Part shown: piece by piece, positions 45,990-59,400 of the stretch | Numbering within the stretch: position 1 is the first letter of the stretch | Layout of the letters: the number at the start of each line of letters is the position of its first letter | Source: Paralvinella palmiformis | Taxonomy: Eukaryota > Annelida > Polychaeta > Terebellida > Alvinellidae | DNA length: 64,000 nt | Assembly: GCA_025642065.1 (NCBI GenBank) | Contig: JAODUP010000307.1 | Coordinates: 124,001-188,000 of the forward strand | Direction: 5' to 3' | Program-made: the position numbers and the translations under genes | Notes under the pieces: generated by a model | What the model saw: only the letters and a program-made list of their open reading frames with translations | Database searches by the model: none | Told to the model about the DNA's origin: nothing

Positions 45990-48570
45990 AGCAGCTAGCT
46001 TTTGTAAGACATCAGATGTGTTAGGAGGACCATTGCCTGATATGGTGGTGTTTGCAGCTGACAATGTCGATAGTAACATTTTAACTATCGATGGAAAAGG
46101 AACCTTTCACGGCATGGGTATGATAGCGGCAACAGCACCTGGGATACACCACAGCCACGTGGTCACAAGGAAAAAGGTATCCCTCCTGAAGGTTAAAGAA
46201 ATGGCGCAAGTTAGCATAATTGATTATCGCTTTTCAAACTACGCTCGTTGGCATATCATGTTTGAAGCGTTACCTAAGTTTTATTGCGCATCACCAACTG
46301 TGGAGACCCTATGGGAGCTTTCATTGTTTTCATCAACAAGTCCCCAATTGGCAAGGAGGGGTGCACACAATTCACAGCGGATCCAAACAATCAGGCAAAT
46401 TCTCAGTCACATTTTTGCCAATGATAGATATGTATCCTGGGGACCCAACGTGCATTCTTTCAACCCTTACGTATATTTGTAGTCTGGCTGAGAAAAACAA
46501 TATCTCACCAATTATTACCTTTGACAAACCCTTACTTTGGAAGGCATCAGAAATCATTAACAATGCACCAAAGGATAGTTTATTGAAAGCAATCATGTTG
46601 ATTTTAGGTAGTTTCCACACACTGATGGGTGTACTTGGTGCCATTGGAACCCTCATATAAGGCACTGGTCTGGCAAATATCTTTGTGGAGATATTTGGGG
46701 AAAATGTAGTAAAGCATACTATGACTGGAAATATGTGTTCAGAGGTCATCTTCTACTTGAGAAATGCTTAAATGGGATGCTGGTTTCTGAAGTGATGGAC
46801 CAAGACTCAGAATTCACAGTTTTAGTGGATGCATATGAAGAAACCTATACCTCATCGTTAGCAGGAGATAAAATTTCAGAATCCATCCTATCTGAACTGA
46901 AAGTCAAAGTGGAGCCAAAATTGGTAGAGAAAAACCACAGACGAGAAAGCTGTGGCTTTCCTATCTGGCAGATACAACGGGGTCCTGGTCTACGCATCTT
47001 TCGACTATTGCTGAATGTTTACCCATATTCGCAGCAGCAGGCCATTATCACAGGAGTAGTGGCTGCTGACGTCGATATTAATGAGTTTTGTACAGTGAGA
47101 CAGAAAAATAAAATTAAATTAAAAGAAAGGACAAAGCAAAACCACTAGGTGACGTATAAGTAGTCAAAGTTACAGCAGAGAAATCGATAGATTCTGCCCT
47201 GTTATTCCAGAGACTAATCGTGATTTCTAGGACTGGAGACCTCTCTTTGGAAGATGTCCTTAAACAGGAATTGAGGCCATTTCCCCAGCTCTTTTTGGAG
47301 CAAACTATGTATTCTGAAAATCAGAAAAACCACAGTTGACGAGAGCTATTGAGGAATATACAAGTGATCAGTGTGATGAGGGAAGTGAGCAATGATATTC
47401 CTAAGACTGACAATTGTATGTTAGATGGTGGCTCACTGGTGCAACTTGTTCCCTGGATCAAAGGCAATACATATGGCGCCATTGTTGATTCATATGTGGA
47501 TTTCACCGTTCGCAACTACGGCACAGCAACTGTGGTCTTTGATGGGTACCAAGAGATACTAACGCTTATGATAGGCGTCAGCAGAGACACCATCCATTGG
47601 TCAGTGTCTCCCCAGATACAGTGTTCAGTGGGAAAAAAGATGAATTTCTGTCAAGGGGAAGCAACAAACAGGCGCTGATTAACATTATCAGTGGTAAGCT
47701 ACGAGATAACGGTTGTAATGTAATAAACTGTGAGGGAGATACTGATTGTAAAATTGTGCATGCTGTCATTGCAGCTTCAGAATATGGATCAACAACGCTT
47801 ATTGGTGAAGATACTGATTTGTTAGTCCTCTAGCTCTACTACATAAAACATGACAACAAGAGTTTGTTCTTTCGCTCTGACAAAACAATCCACACACCAG
47901 TTCCGAATTTAGAACATCAGTAAACTAAAACTGCTATTGTATAAGCCCCTGAGCTCTCACTTGCTGTTCATTCATGCTTTCACAGGATGGGACACAACTT
48001 CCAGAATGTTTGGTGTCGGGAAAAAGTCATTGTTTCAGAGATTTGTCAACGGTGAAAAAGATATAGAATCATGTGCACTTTGCTTTAGTAACCCTGGCGA
48101 AACATGTGATGCAACAGAATAGAATGGATACAAAGCCATGGTATTGCTCTTCAGTGGAAAACCAACGGATAAACTAGAGCCAGTTTGAGGCATAGTGTAC
48201 TAAAAAAAGAAGGTTGTTTCTACAACAAGCTTTGTGACCCCAGAAAGGCACCCCCTACTGCGTCACCAACACAAAATTCCACTCCTTGAGATGTTATGAG
48301 ATGCCATGACATGGTTGGGTAACGAGACCAACCTGAGTGCACCAGACTGGGGTTGGAAATGCGAGAATAACCGTTTCCAGCAAGTGATGTGTGCCAGCTC
48401 TGCAACCCCAGACAGTCTACTGAAAGTTGTTTATAGCAATTGTCAAACTGCGTGTACCTCAAGACGTGGTGCTTGTCGGGGATGTGTGGTTACCCTGCAC
48501 GTCAGCTGGTGGACAGTGTCAAGTTGAATCTGACTGTTCAGATACTTTGATAACAGTAAATATGAAGAGT
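45990..48570 (+). pseudogene. Decayed gene of an uncharacterised PIN/FEN-like nuclease and cysteine-rich-tail family
   Basis: Colinear blocks spread over all three frames. FAADNVDSNILTIDGKGTFH (46048), FLPMIDMYPGDPTCILSTLT (46421), ITFDKPLLWKASEIINNAP (46514), ILGSFHTLMGVLGAIGTLI (46603), LLFQRLIVISRTGDLSLEDV (47200), WIKGNTYGAIVDSYVDFTVR (47455), VVFDGYQE (47533), FLSRGSNKQALINIISGKL (47645), CEGDTDCKIVHAVIAASEYG and TLIGEDTDLLVL (47728-47830), LLFIHAFTGWDTTSRMFGVG (47960), and DWGWKCENNRFQQVM then PDSLLKVVYSNCQTAC (48340-48455). I recall this order from large uncharacterised proteins repeated in mollusc and cnidarian genomes. The EGD-TD...GEDTDL block looks like a PIN/FEN nuclease core; the Cys-rich end recalls a CXC (tesmin-type) motif, with one Cys changed to Gly. 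At least five frame changes and stops at about 46660 and 47147 make this copy non-functional. Confidence 0.72.
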
Positions 48571-48739
48571 TGTTTATTGTGACGTTATCCTGTCTGCTTA
48601 ATACAATAGTACCAACCTGTAACTTATGTATCACAGTCTATCATTGAAACAGAGACATATTACGCAGAGATTACGAAATATCTATTGGCGATCAGTCATC
48701 CATTGTAATGTAAACCTTGCATAAAATAGCTGTTTATCT

Positions 48740-50055
48740 ATTCGCAACAGTTGAACAAGACTACGGGTGTACTGTTGATTTATTCACAGCAGATGTTGAT
48801 CTATTCAGAGCAGATGAACAAGAAATTGAAAATCGAGAACGATCACAATCCGCTGGAAAATGTAGTAAGTAATTCACTTAATTCAGCTCCGTAAAAGTTA
48901 CAAAGACCAACTGGTCATTTCAGCCATAATGTAGACTTGGCAAAATATAGCTGTTGATCTAATCACAGCAGATGGACAAGACTACACATGTACTGTTGAT
49001 CTATTCACAGCAGATGAATAAGACTACAGATATACTGTTGACCTATTCACAACAAACAGCTAAAACTAGATATGTACTTTTGATCAATTCACAACAGATG
49101 GACAAGACTACAGGTGTACTATTGATCTAATCATAGCAGATGGACAAGACTACAGATGTACTGTTGATCTATTCACAGCAGATGAATAAGACTACAGATG
49201 TACTGTTGACCTATTCACAACAAATAGCTAAAACTAGATATGTACTTTTGATCAATTCACAACAGATGGACAAGACTACAGATGTACTGTTGATCTATTC
49301 ACAGCAGATGAATAAGACTACAGATGTACTGTTGACCTATTCACAACAAATAGCTAAAACTAGATATGTACTATTGATCTAATCACAGCAGATGGACAAG
49401 CCTACAGATGTACTGTTGATCTATTCACAGCAGATGAATAAGACTACAGATGTACTGTTGACCTATTCACAACAAATAGCTAAAACTAGATATGTACTTT
49501 TGATCAATTCACAACAGATGGACAAGACTACAGGTGTACTGTTGATCTAATCATAGCAGATGGACAAGACTACAGATGTACTGTTGATCTATTCACAGCA
49601 GATGAATAAGACTACAGATGTACTGTTGACCTATTCACAACAAATAGCTAAAACTAGATATGTACTTTTGATCAATTCACAACAGATGGACAAGACTACA
49701 GGTGTACTGTTGATCTAATCATAGCAGATGGACAAGACTACAGATGTACTGTTGATCTATTCACAGCAGATGAATAAGACTACAGATGTACTGTTGACCT
49801 ATTCACAACAAATAGCTAAAACTAGATATGTACTTTTGATCAATTCACAACAGATGGACAAGACTACAGATGTACTGTTGATCTATTCACAGCAGATGAA
49901 TAAGACTACAGATGTACTGTTGACCTATTCACAACAAATAGCTAAAACTAGATATGTACTATTGATCTAATCACAGCAGATGGACAAGCCTACAGATGTA
50001 CTGTTGATCTATTCACAGCAGATGAATAAGACTACAGATGTACTGTTGACCCATT
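48740..50055. repeat. 42-bp minisatellite with 126-bp and 588-bp higher-order periods
   Basis: 42-bp units of three types (starting GATGGACAAG, GATGAATAAG and AATAGCTAAA) alternate to give a 126-bp period. Positions 49140-49382 and 49728-49970 are identical in translation and 588 bp apart, which is 14 units, so a 588-bp block was duplicated recently. The period is a multiple of three, so 80-codon frames remain open without being genes. Irregular relics occupy 48740-48945. Confidence 0.95.
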
Positions 50056-50180
50056 GCTGCTACGACTTTTAGTTGACGACGAAACGACTTTTAGTTGGCG
50101 ACGAAACGATTTCTAGTTGGTGACGAAAATACCTTTTCTTTTGGTGACGAACTCGTAGTGGTGACGAAACGACTCGCAAC
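50056..50180. repeat. Short degenerate ~22-bp tandem repeat
   Basis: Four or five imperfect copies of CTTTTAGTTGGCGACGAAACGA-like units, joined directly to the 42-bp array and about 170 bp upstream of the next gene's ATG. Confidence 0.8.
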
Positions 50181-50344
50181 CTTACTGTACTACCTTAAAT
50201 TCTCTGTGATGATGTAAAATAGAACATCCTCATTTATTTTTAGACGAATGTTGTTGTGAAAGAACGTGTTGTTAATCCTGTGTAAATATTTGGATATCGT
50301 ACTTTATCGTCAAGTACAATATATGTCCTCTAATATGAACTTTC

Positions 50345-50401
50345 ATGGCTCCGCTAGCTCTGGAACAGATTGCTGAAGAGATATCTGAACAAAAACGTCG
50401 G
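50345..50401 (+). CDS. Exon 1 of the plus-strand membrane protein gene
   Basis: ATG 50345 in the context TTTCATGGCTCC, 57 nt, donor CGG|GTAATT. Assigned because phase and charge pattern fit exon 2; it is the least certain exon of the three. Confidence 0.5.
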
Positions 50402-53400
50402 GTAATTGATTATAAGATAATTTTAGTGTTTCTTGTTTGGGTATTAGACTAATTAGTCTACAACTGTTGAACTGAGCGGTATTAGAGGGGGTCTAGAAAC
50501 TGTGTACGTGATGTTTGACAGGATGATGAGGATAGAAATGTTAAAAGATGATATATTACATTTTGGTGTTTATATTCTTCCGAGCTATAAACTAACGAAT
50601 GAGTTACCAAATACATCTACTAAAGTCTAATCTAGATTACATTTACTGCAATCAGATTTGTGTTTTTCACCATCATACCATGTTACATGTGAATTGCGAT
50701 CGTCTGATTCAAAACTCACTTGTACTCACTTGAAACCTTTACGGGCTCTTATAGGATATATTCCTTTTCAGCCCACTTTATATATTCAGTGATTACATTT
50801 CCTGTCATTACTCACTCAGTCACTGGCTTCTTCCCCCGGGTTTCTATTTTTACTATTTATCCAAAAATGCTGTTTTTTATTCTCATTTAATGGCTATATT
50901 TGAAGGGGGTCTGTCGATCTTGGCCCAGGTATTCCAAGTGATTAACATTAAAGTAGTTTCTCACACCATAATATCAACCTGGGCATCATAAATATATGGT
51001 GATTTCATCCCACATTGCATTAAAGTGTTTATTGTAGATGCATGTTTGTATGTTGCTGATCTCAGCCCATGTCGATTACTATATATATATTATATATATA
51101 TATATATTCATGTGGTCTATTGGAATAATATAAATATCAAACAGTTTATTTTGAATAACAATACTAAGTGACAGTCCACCCACGTAGGCCTACACTCATA
51201 GTCCATATAGGCAAGTACATGCTCGGAGGAGCTGGTGGGTAGAGCAGTCGCTGTTCTCATACTCTGCTCACAAGCTGAAGATCTTCTGCAGATCGACTAC
51301 GGCCCAACTGTATGACATATATTCTTTAACTGAAGCGACTACAACTTGCTGCGCTAACCTTGTTTACATGCACAACTCTAACACCCCCAGCAACCACAAT
51401 CTACTCGATGAAACAATGATAGAGCCGACATAGACCAGGGTTGTCCGGGAAATACCAGGGTGGTAATTAACAGGCGCTATTTCCTGGGAAATGCCACCCT
51501 GTCCAATACTCCTAAATGAAGTGGGAAATAGATCTACTGGGAAATAAATTTTTGCTCATTATTAATGTAATATTTTTCAGTTTTGCTATTCCATTCATTG
51601 TTATTTTTATAACTAACCAAGATATCATTCTTTCATGTTATGATAATACAAATAAGAAACTTAATGTGTATCAGTATATATATTTATTGAACATATTCAC
51701 AGATTTGCTGTTATCAGTCAGTGAGTCACACAAAACAAATTATCAATCTATGTCCACCTTTCCACGAAGGCACCTATAACATATAACCAAATTGCAGGCT
51801 TTATCCAGTACAAGATGATTTCTCAACTTTGTCTGTATTAGTCCAAAGTTTGAGAAGATTCGCTCCATGGGTGCTGCACTGAGAAAGTAATTTCAATGCA
51901 AGTGATGACAACTCATATGACACTGACTCAGATAATACAATACACTTCCACCACACTATAAGTTTTGTCTTGGCACGTGTAGCATCATGTCCCAGTGCCT
52001 TAGGCAGAGTAATATCATCTGTCTGGAAATGACACAGTTCTGGTAGGAGCTCTGGATTTTCCTCTAATACATACTCCTGAGCAGTCTGTATATGTTCCGG
52101 ATGTAGATTTCTACCACAGTAGATTGGGTGAAGCATGTTGGCGAAATGGTGTGTAGGTGTCATAGCTTGGTTAAATCTCTTCATGATTTTGGCTTTGTGA
52201 GGTTCCAGCACATTGTCTGTATGTATTGGTAATAACTGTATAATGAAAATTGTCATCCACTTTTATAAGCTGTTGAATTCCACACCCAACTAACCACTGA
52301 GATGATGTAACTTCATATGCCTGTATGTAATTTCAATGGTGAATCTAGTGTTTGGGGATTGGAGATCATCCCCCACCCAGTGTCTCTTTCAATTGGGGCC
52401 TCAATTAACAATTTGGGTGGTCATTGGCATGTTTAACAGATCATGATAATATAGTTTTTTCATGTCTCTCTTGAATTTCCCAGTATTTCCCACCGTCCTG
52501 GGAAATACTCTTATTTCCAGGTTAATTGACAACCCTGGCATAGACATGATAATTAGAAAGCGTAAACGCATGTAGACATTCAAGTAACATTTAATTTTTG
52601 TACACAAACACACATATATTTAATTAGGCCGACCATTTAATTATACGTAACAAAACATAGGAATACCACTTTAACAATCAAATAGGTGGGCCTAGATCGA
52701 CATGAGCCTTTGAAGGCAAGGACTTAGTATTTGCCAATTATGAAAGATACACTCATACAGAAGGAAATGAACTGATGTAGACAGATATTTATCAAATTTC
52801 CATTAAATGTATGACAATTTTGATAAAGTCTGTCATTTCCAAATGTTTTGGGAGAGGTATATATAATTTGTCAAGGGTTTTGTTACTTTATGTTAAAAGT
52901 AAAGACTAGTTTAGCCCACCCTAGTGGGTTAAACCCAAGTTTTACTTGTTTTAAACCTGGGTTTTTCTCAGAATTTTTAACCTGGATACAGATGAAAAGT
53001 GGAGTTGTTAGAGTGGCATACATTTGTAAGCTGTTATTCTTTATATGGTAATAATACAAATGTAAATTTATCCATTAGACCATAAGTAGGCTGTTCATTT
53101 AGTGGTAGGAGGCTGAACTAGAGTAGTAGGAGGCTGAACTAGAGTAGTAGGAGAACATATTTAGCGAGGCCTCAGGCTGAGGTTAAACCAAGGAGGTGTA
53201 ATTTCGTTGTAGCCAGCACTGCAATGGAAGTAGCCGGGAAAATTCACCGGGTGTCGGTTTATAATGACATGCCTGATAAGGCTGTGTAAATGGGCACCAT
53301 TCAGTGTAATACATTATTTGAGTTATTTTGCTATTGTTGGAAACAATTAAAGCGTGTCACACTATAGTAATTAATCACTGATATGTTTTGTTGAAGGCCT

Positions 53401-56400
53401 AACCCAATTGATTTGTTTTATATGATTGGTTGAGCTATTTATATGTTTTTGGAGTCTGAGAGGTGGGGCTAATTTAAATGATCTGTTAGCCCAGAAAGGA
53501 CACTTCACTTTGGCCACAATGTTGGTATACATATATGTGTATATAACTGACCATGTAGTGACAATGGTTTCACTTAATCCTCTATGTCACAGGGGATCGA
53601 GACATCTGCTAAAATTCCCTTGTCAGTTAAGAGTTACGTGTGGTTAATTTTATATATGGTATAGATGGTGATTTTGTTTAGTCAATTAAATTTAAGATAG
53701 TTTTCTGTTATCACCAAAAGTCCAGTATCTGGCTTGGAAACAAAATCCACATTTTGATGCACAAGTCAGCATCAGTAAATATCTAGATGTTTTCTGTCTT
53801 TAACAAGATCCGAACACAAGACTTCAGTGGCCATAACAGTACCCTGCAAACGTCAAGGTAGTGAGTTCGAATCCAGCTATGTTTGTTGGAAATATTTCAT
53901 TAGGGAGTTTCCCCACAACCATGTGTGACCAGTACTGAGGTTAAATAACTGAACGGCTACGGATCAATATTACAATAGTAGTCTTATTACCTCACTTTAT
54001 TATTCTTTACTGACACTCGAATGACCAAACATTTATCAATCATATACAATTGTAGACTAGCCATGAACTCTGGACCACAAACCTAGATTGACTGATGTTA
54101 ACTTAAAAGTAAACTTCCAATTGATCATGACCTAGAATTCTCCAGACACCATTTCAAGTCTTAAAAGTCGCCCAGAGTTCCTTGTACACATGACCTTTGT
54201 GTAATTCCCTGTTTTGAAGATTACCAACACAGATATAACCTTGTATGGGAAATGGAGTGTACATATGATATTGATACTCATACCACATATCTTTGATTGT
54301 GATGCAGAAGTTCCATTTTTATTTGGTGTCTATAATTGGTCAGCTACCGAGAAGTCCATAGTTTTAGCTAATCTAGTCAATGGAAGCTGACCAGATTTGG
54401 GGTTGGCTACTGAATTATAGATTTATGATTAGTGCCATATTTTTTCATGTATTGCATGCATTCATGTACAATATACGAAAACTAGTTTTGGGATATAATG
54501 CATTGGTGAAACCGGGAAAATCTGTTGCTGGATGTTAAATTTATTTCCATGAAATTAAATGATCTGTTGCCAAATGAATAGTTAATGGTTCACAACAATG
54601 TGAGACGTTTGGGCGATAATTGTGGACAGATAGGGGTCGCTTTCTTAACGAAAGCTACGTCAACGAAATGATCATGTCTGTGTGCGAACCTGACATCGGT
54701 GTCACCCCTACGATGTCAATACAGAGGTGTGCTGCAGGCAAATAGTACGCCTAATATTGCCTACTTAACACGTGCGACACCCATGTTAGCAACCTCCAAT
54801 ATTTACATAGACAGGCTTCAATCAAGGACATCAAACACAGATCAGATAAACACACAGGTGGCTTTGTACAAACTGTGGAATACACAGAAATAGATGAAAC
54901 ACATAAACAGTATTAGTACGACTTTAATCAAATGTTTTATTACATAATATTGTTGAAGAAAGGGTACGATCAGTGTCAAAAGGTGAACAGGTTTTCTCAG
55001 GAACTGGTCTGAAAAAAGCTGGAAACATTTAGTTATGGTGTGTACAGCACACCAACAAAACAAGTGAAAAAACTGCGCTGTATACATGTTAGAATATGGT
55101 AATAAGCTTTGATCAAGACTAAAATATACTTCCGAAGATCAAGAGGTTATTTAATTAAGTACATCTAGTGAGTGGTACTGGTGCGGTTTTTTCCTCAGAA
55201 ATAACTGACATTATTTATTATAGGATTTAATGAGTTCATTTTGACAGACACCTGTCTCTGTGAATCACAAATTGTGAAGTGTCATATATATCAAGGTATT
55301 TTGTTATCGATTGGTCTAAAACCATAAAGAAGCAAAGGTAAATGATATTGAATATATAATAAATTAAGATCATTCAAGTTGGTGACTAAACATGACCTTC
55401 ACTTTAGCTTTCTGTAATAACCTTATCACATCTGACAATTATAGCATTTAACTTTAAACCTACTGTATATACTTGTGGTAAAGTTGATTTTTGGGGGAGG
55501 GAAATACACGAATTCTCAGAAGCGCCTCGAATTATACGCGCATCATATTTCCTATCAGCTCTTCGAAAGATGTTTTGGGCCATCCTTGACACACACCACT
55601 ATAGGATTCAACCCAAGAAGAGTTAGAGTTGGAACAAAATAGTCACATCGCTGCCTACTAATCCATTATTATTCAATAAATAACAATTACTTTTTACCAA
55701 ACTGTTGTTTGGATTTCCTAAACATATACAGGTCTTTATGTAACACTACTTGATAGTCACATGCCGTTACTACCAGTACCACCCCCCACCTGAGCAAGCC
55801 GTATAAAGGTGAAATGCACTAATTATAGAATGATTAGATGACAGAAGGCGATAAACCACTAACACCTGCTAGTAATCTAAAGAGACCATCGATTCCTGCG
55901 GTCATTAGGTGGGTTAATTATTCCCGAAGAATTGGTGCGCAAGTCCTACTTAAAGTGTGGTATTTCTTTAAAAACTGGCAAACCAATACTTCAGAAGTCC
56001 ACTTCGACTTATGTGGTGAGCATATGTCTGAGGGAATGAATTACAGGGTCAAAAGTTGACCTCGACTTAGCTGTCAGGTCGACTAATACGCGAATATATA
56101 CAGTATATGTATGTGTATTTTTTTATTAATAATGTTTGTAGCTTCTCACATGTGTAAAGGTAGACTTGTATATATAGACAAACTTCTCTACTTTCTTTTT
56201 GTACAACTATTTTAGTAATTCAGACAATGGATGTGTTCATAAGGCCATTGTTTTTAAATACTTGTTTTACAGAAAATATAAAAAAATTCATTGAAATCAT
56301 GTGGTCAGTCTGTAAAAAAAAGACACCAATGTTGTGTATAACATATATCTTTCCATTAGTTGGGATTTGACAATCTCTCCAATAGGTTTACTTTTCTCAG

Positions 56401-59400
56401 CCTTTACTATTTTCTTTTTGTCGTTGATCGTCAGTGAAAAGTAAACAAATGGACATGTCACTGTTGGCACCGGCATGAGTGTCCAAAACACATGGATATC
56501 GCAGGGGTGCCACTTACCGGTAACAATGCCCCACTCAACGAGGTCGTTTAGTGCCTGGGTCAAGGAAGACAAGCAAAACCATTGTGCTAATACCTAGTTA
56601 TAGGTAGTATTTTGTAATATTTCGATTTGTTGTTGTTTCAAAAAGATATAAGAGAAGTGGGGAGGTTCGACCCCAACATTAAAACCTTATTCGTTAATTA
56701 TTACACTTAATGGTTTTAAGCTGGAACATAATATATCACTGAATAGTTGTTTTGTGTTTACTTAGAAGCAATTTGCAACAATGCACCACCAAAAACAATT
56801 AGCAATTGAAAGTAGTCATATCAAAATTTTATCTTTTGTTGATAGGTGTCAACATTTCAAAAGTCTACACTGTGTACATATACGTGTGGTTGATCTGACC
56901 TGCAATGTGTGTGTTTTCCTGTGCCCCATAGGCGACGGGCAGGGGTTTCTACCCCAAATTTCAACAATACAAGCCCTGCACTGTGGTTGAACTGCCACTC
57001 CCATGATTATGACATATCCGAAACATTGACCTTTATGGTTAAAATGGCGGGATTATCACGGTATTATTGCTCAGCAGACCCCCTATAAATCCCACAATGC
57101 AAAGTGCACCTGGTTTGTTTTGGTTTTTGACGTCATCATGCAATGGGTCTATTGGGTTACAAATCACATGATCAGTGCCTTATTAGGAACATTAAACACT
57201 GAGGGACCGGTAGAGTACTTCTTGCCAATTGCTGTATCGCATATACTAAGATCAAACCATTGAAGTGTAAGGTTTGTCGAACCTCCCCACTTCTCCCCTA
57301 AATTAATTGAGTATATTTTAGGTTAGTAGCTACTGGGGAAAACTCCGACTGCTAAACTTCCACATCTTTTTATTTTTAAATTTATCATGAATGTTTTTAA
57401 TGTTATGTTGGGGGGAATGCATCATATAAGCAATGCTTCAAGCATCTTTCTTTTCAACATTCTCTATGTGTTTGCTTTTATTAAAATGATCTATTTTGAA
57501 TGTCAAAATAAACAAAGAGAGAAAAAACAAGGTCAGCGGGAAAATAATAACAAAAAGAATAAGTCAGTTTTATTTCCCGGTGGCGAATTTCAGCTGTGGT
57601 TGTCGGTTTTGTAATACAATTATTAAAAAACAATGGCCTAAGACTATTTCAGGGAAACAGTAAATTTTTTCAAGAAGAATATTCGAAAAAAATTAATAAT
57701 TTTTATGTAATGATTGGACCCCATTGAAATAAAAATCTCCATGGTTGTAAACAGACTTTTTTACAACATGGCTTACACAATAGAACAAATATAATGCCCT
57801 ACAAATATTAATTGAGGTGTCCATATCATTACAATATCCAGTCTATTGCCATATAATATGATTGATGTGTTTAATTATTGAAGAAATAACATCATATACG
57901 TAGATCAACAAGTTTTGTTATAATAAATTATTATTGACCTACATCAACCAAGCCTCTGACACAACACGCCTTTGTAGACAAAAATTTGGGACAGGTGATA
58001 ATATATAAATTCTATAGTTATTTCATTTGTCCTTGATAGTGATGTTCCCCTTTCTTTAGGTTACCTGTTCATTTTTATTCAGGGTTTGTAACTACTCAGC
58101 GAGTACTAAATCTATGGCTATCCAGTAATGAGATCACACGGATTAAAGAAACTTAAATATCCAATCAATGAACGTGTCCAGATTGAGAGTTGTTAGTTTA
58201 TGGGTGTAGTCTTGTTTACTGGTACCGTTGAGGAATAACGTCAGTTAAGAAGTGTTCGTGTGTAGCTGAGTTTGCTGTATGACACCTAACAACTTACACA
58301 TGTTTGTTATTTTTATGAACAAGTCATGTCATTGTTGTATTCCTTACATTATTAGTTTCTTTATTACGATGTGTTCATATTGAAATCGTTCACTTTATTG
58401 AGAATTACATTTTTTTTTTTAAATATATAATTCATTATATAGACATTCATGAAAAGTTAGTAACTATTATCACTCACTTATCAATACACACACATAGACT
58501 GTACTCGTTTAATACGTTCAAACACCTCTGCTAGTTCTGTACGAGGAGGTTATTTCTAAAACATTAATATTTCTCACGCACTATTGCACAAACACACACT
58601 CATTTACACATACTATAATATTTCTGTATTGTCTCAGTTACAATAATATTTTTCTGTGTTCATCATACAGGGATATCGGCATCGAAGAGTAGCATTTGAA
58701 GAATGTAGATCCAAAGGTGTCCTGACTTCTATAGCTACAGGTTTTATTGGTGAGTAAAATATGTGGCAGTTTATAAATGTAATTGTTTTTATTAAATGTC
58801 TCCCATTATAGTAGTACAGACCTGGCAACCATTATGGTTTTGCCATATTATATTCCACTGAGACAGATAATTTACAGATTATGGTTAAATAAAAATTACT
58901 ACGGTGAACTTTGGTGTTTTGATTTTTTGCTCTGTGGTGTGGCTCGCAGCATTACACGGTTTGCACCACATTTATCATGACCCAATTGTCTTACTGCTGT
59001 TGACCATATCAGCCAATCATAAACCTTTCCTTGACATTTTTGTCTTGTCGGGCATTCTTCAATTGATGCACATTTCATTTCAAGTGATGTAGAAAAGTAT
59101 TAGTTTTATGGAGAGCAAAATACAGAGATTTCTACTGAGTTTTACATGCATTGTGCCAGTAAAAGTCAGCTCCGTTTACACACATTATAGTGTTTATAAG
59201 TTTGGCTTCTTTATATCTTACGGTGGGTTCGATGATGTCTCGGGACACGTAAAATTATTGCAACACATTTCAAAAGGACAGCTCTTGGATGATTGCTCCA
59301 AATTGACGAGGCATTTTCTCAAGTGAGGTAAAACAAAATCGACTTCAAATGATCTATGGCGAGTAAAACTCTCAATTAACTCCTGCAGTTGAAGTCGAGT

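Noticed and set aside
49140..49970. Two identical 80-codon ORFs
   Set aside because: Product of the 42-bp array and its 588-bp duplication.
51226..51310. tRNA-like segment GGAGCTGGTGGGTAGAGCAG
   Set aside because: A weak box A only; box B is missing and no second copy was found.
54640..54665. Histone-type 3' stem-loop (GCTTTC...GAAAGC)
   Set aside because: The stem is 6 bp, but loop and flanks do not fit the histone consensus and no histone ORF is near.
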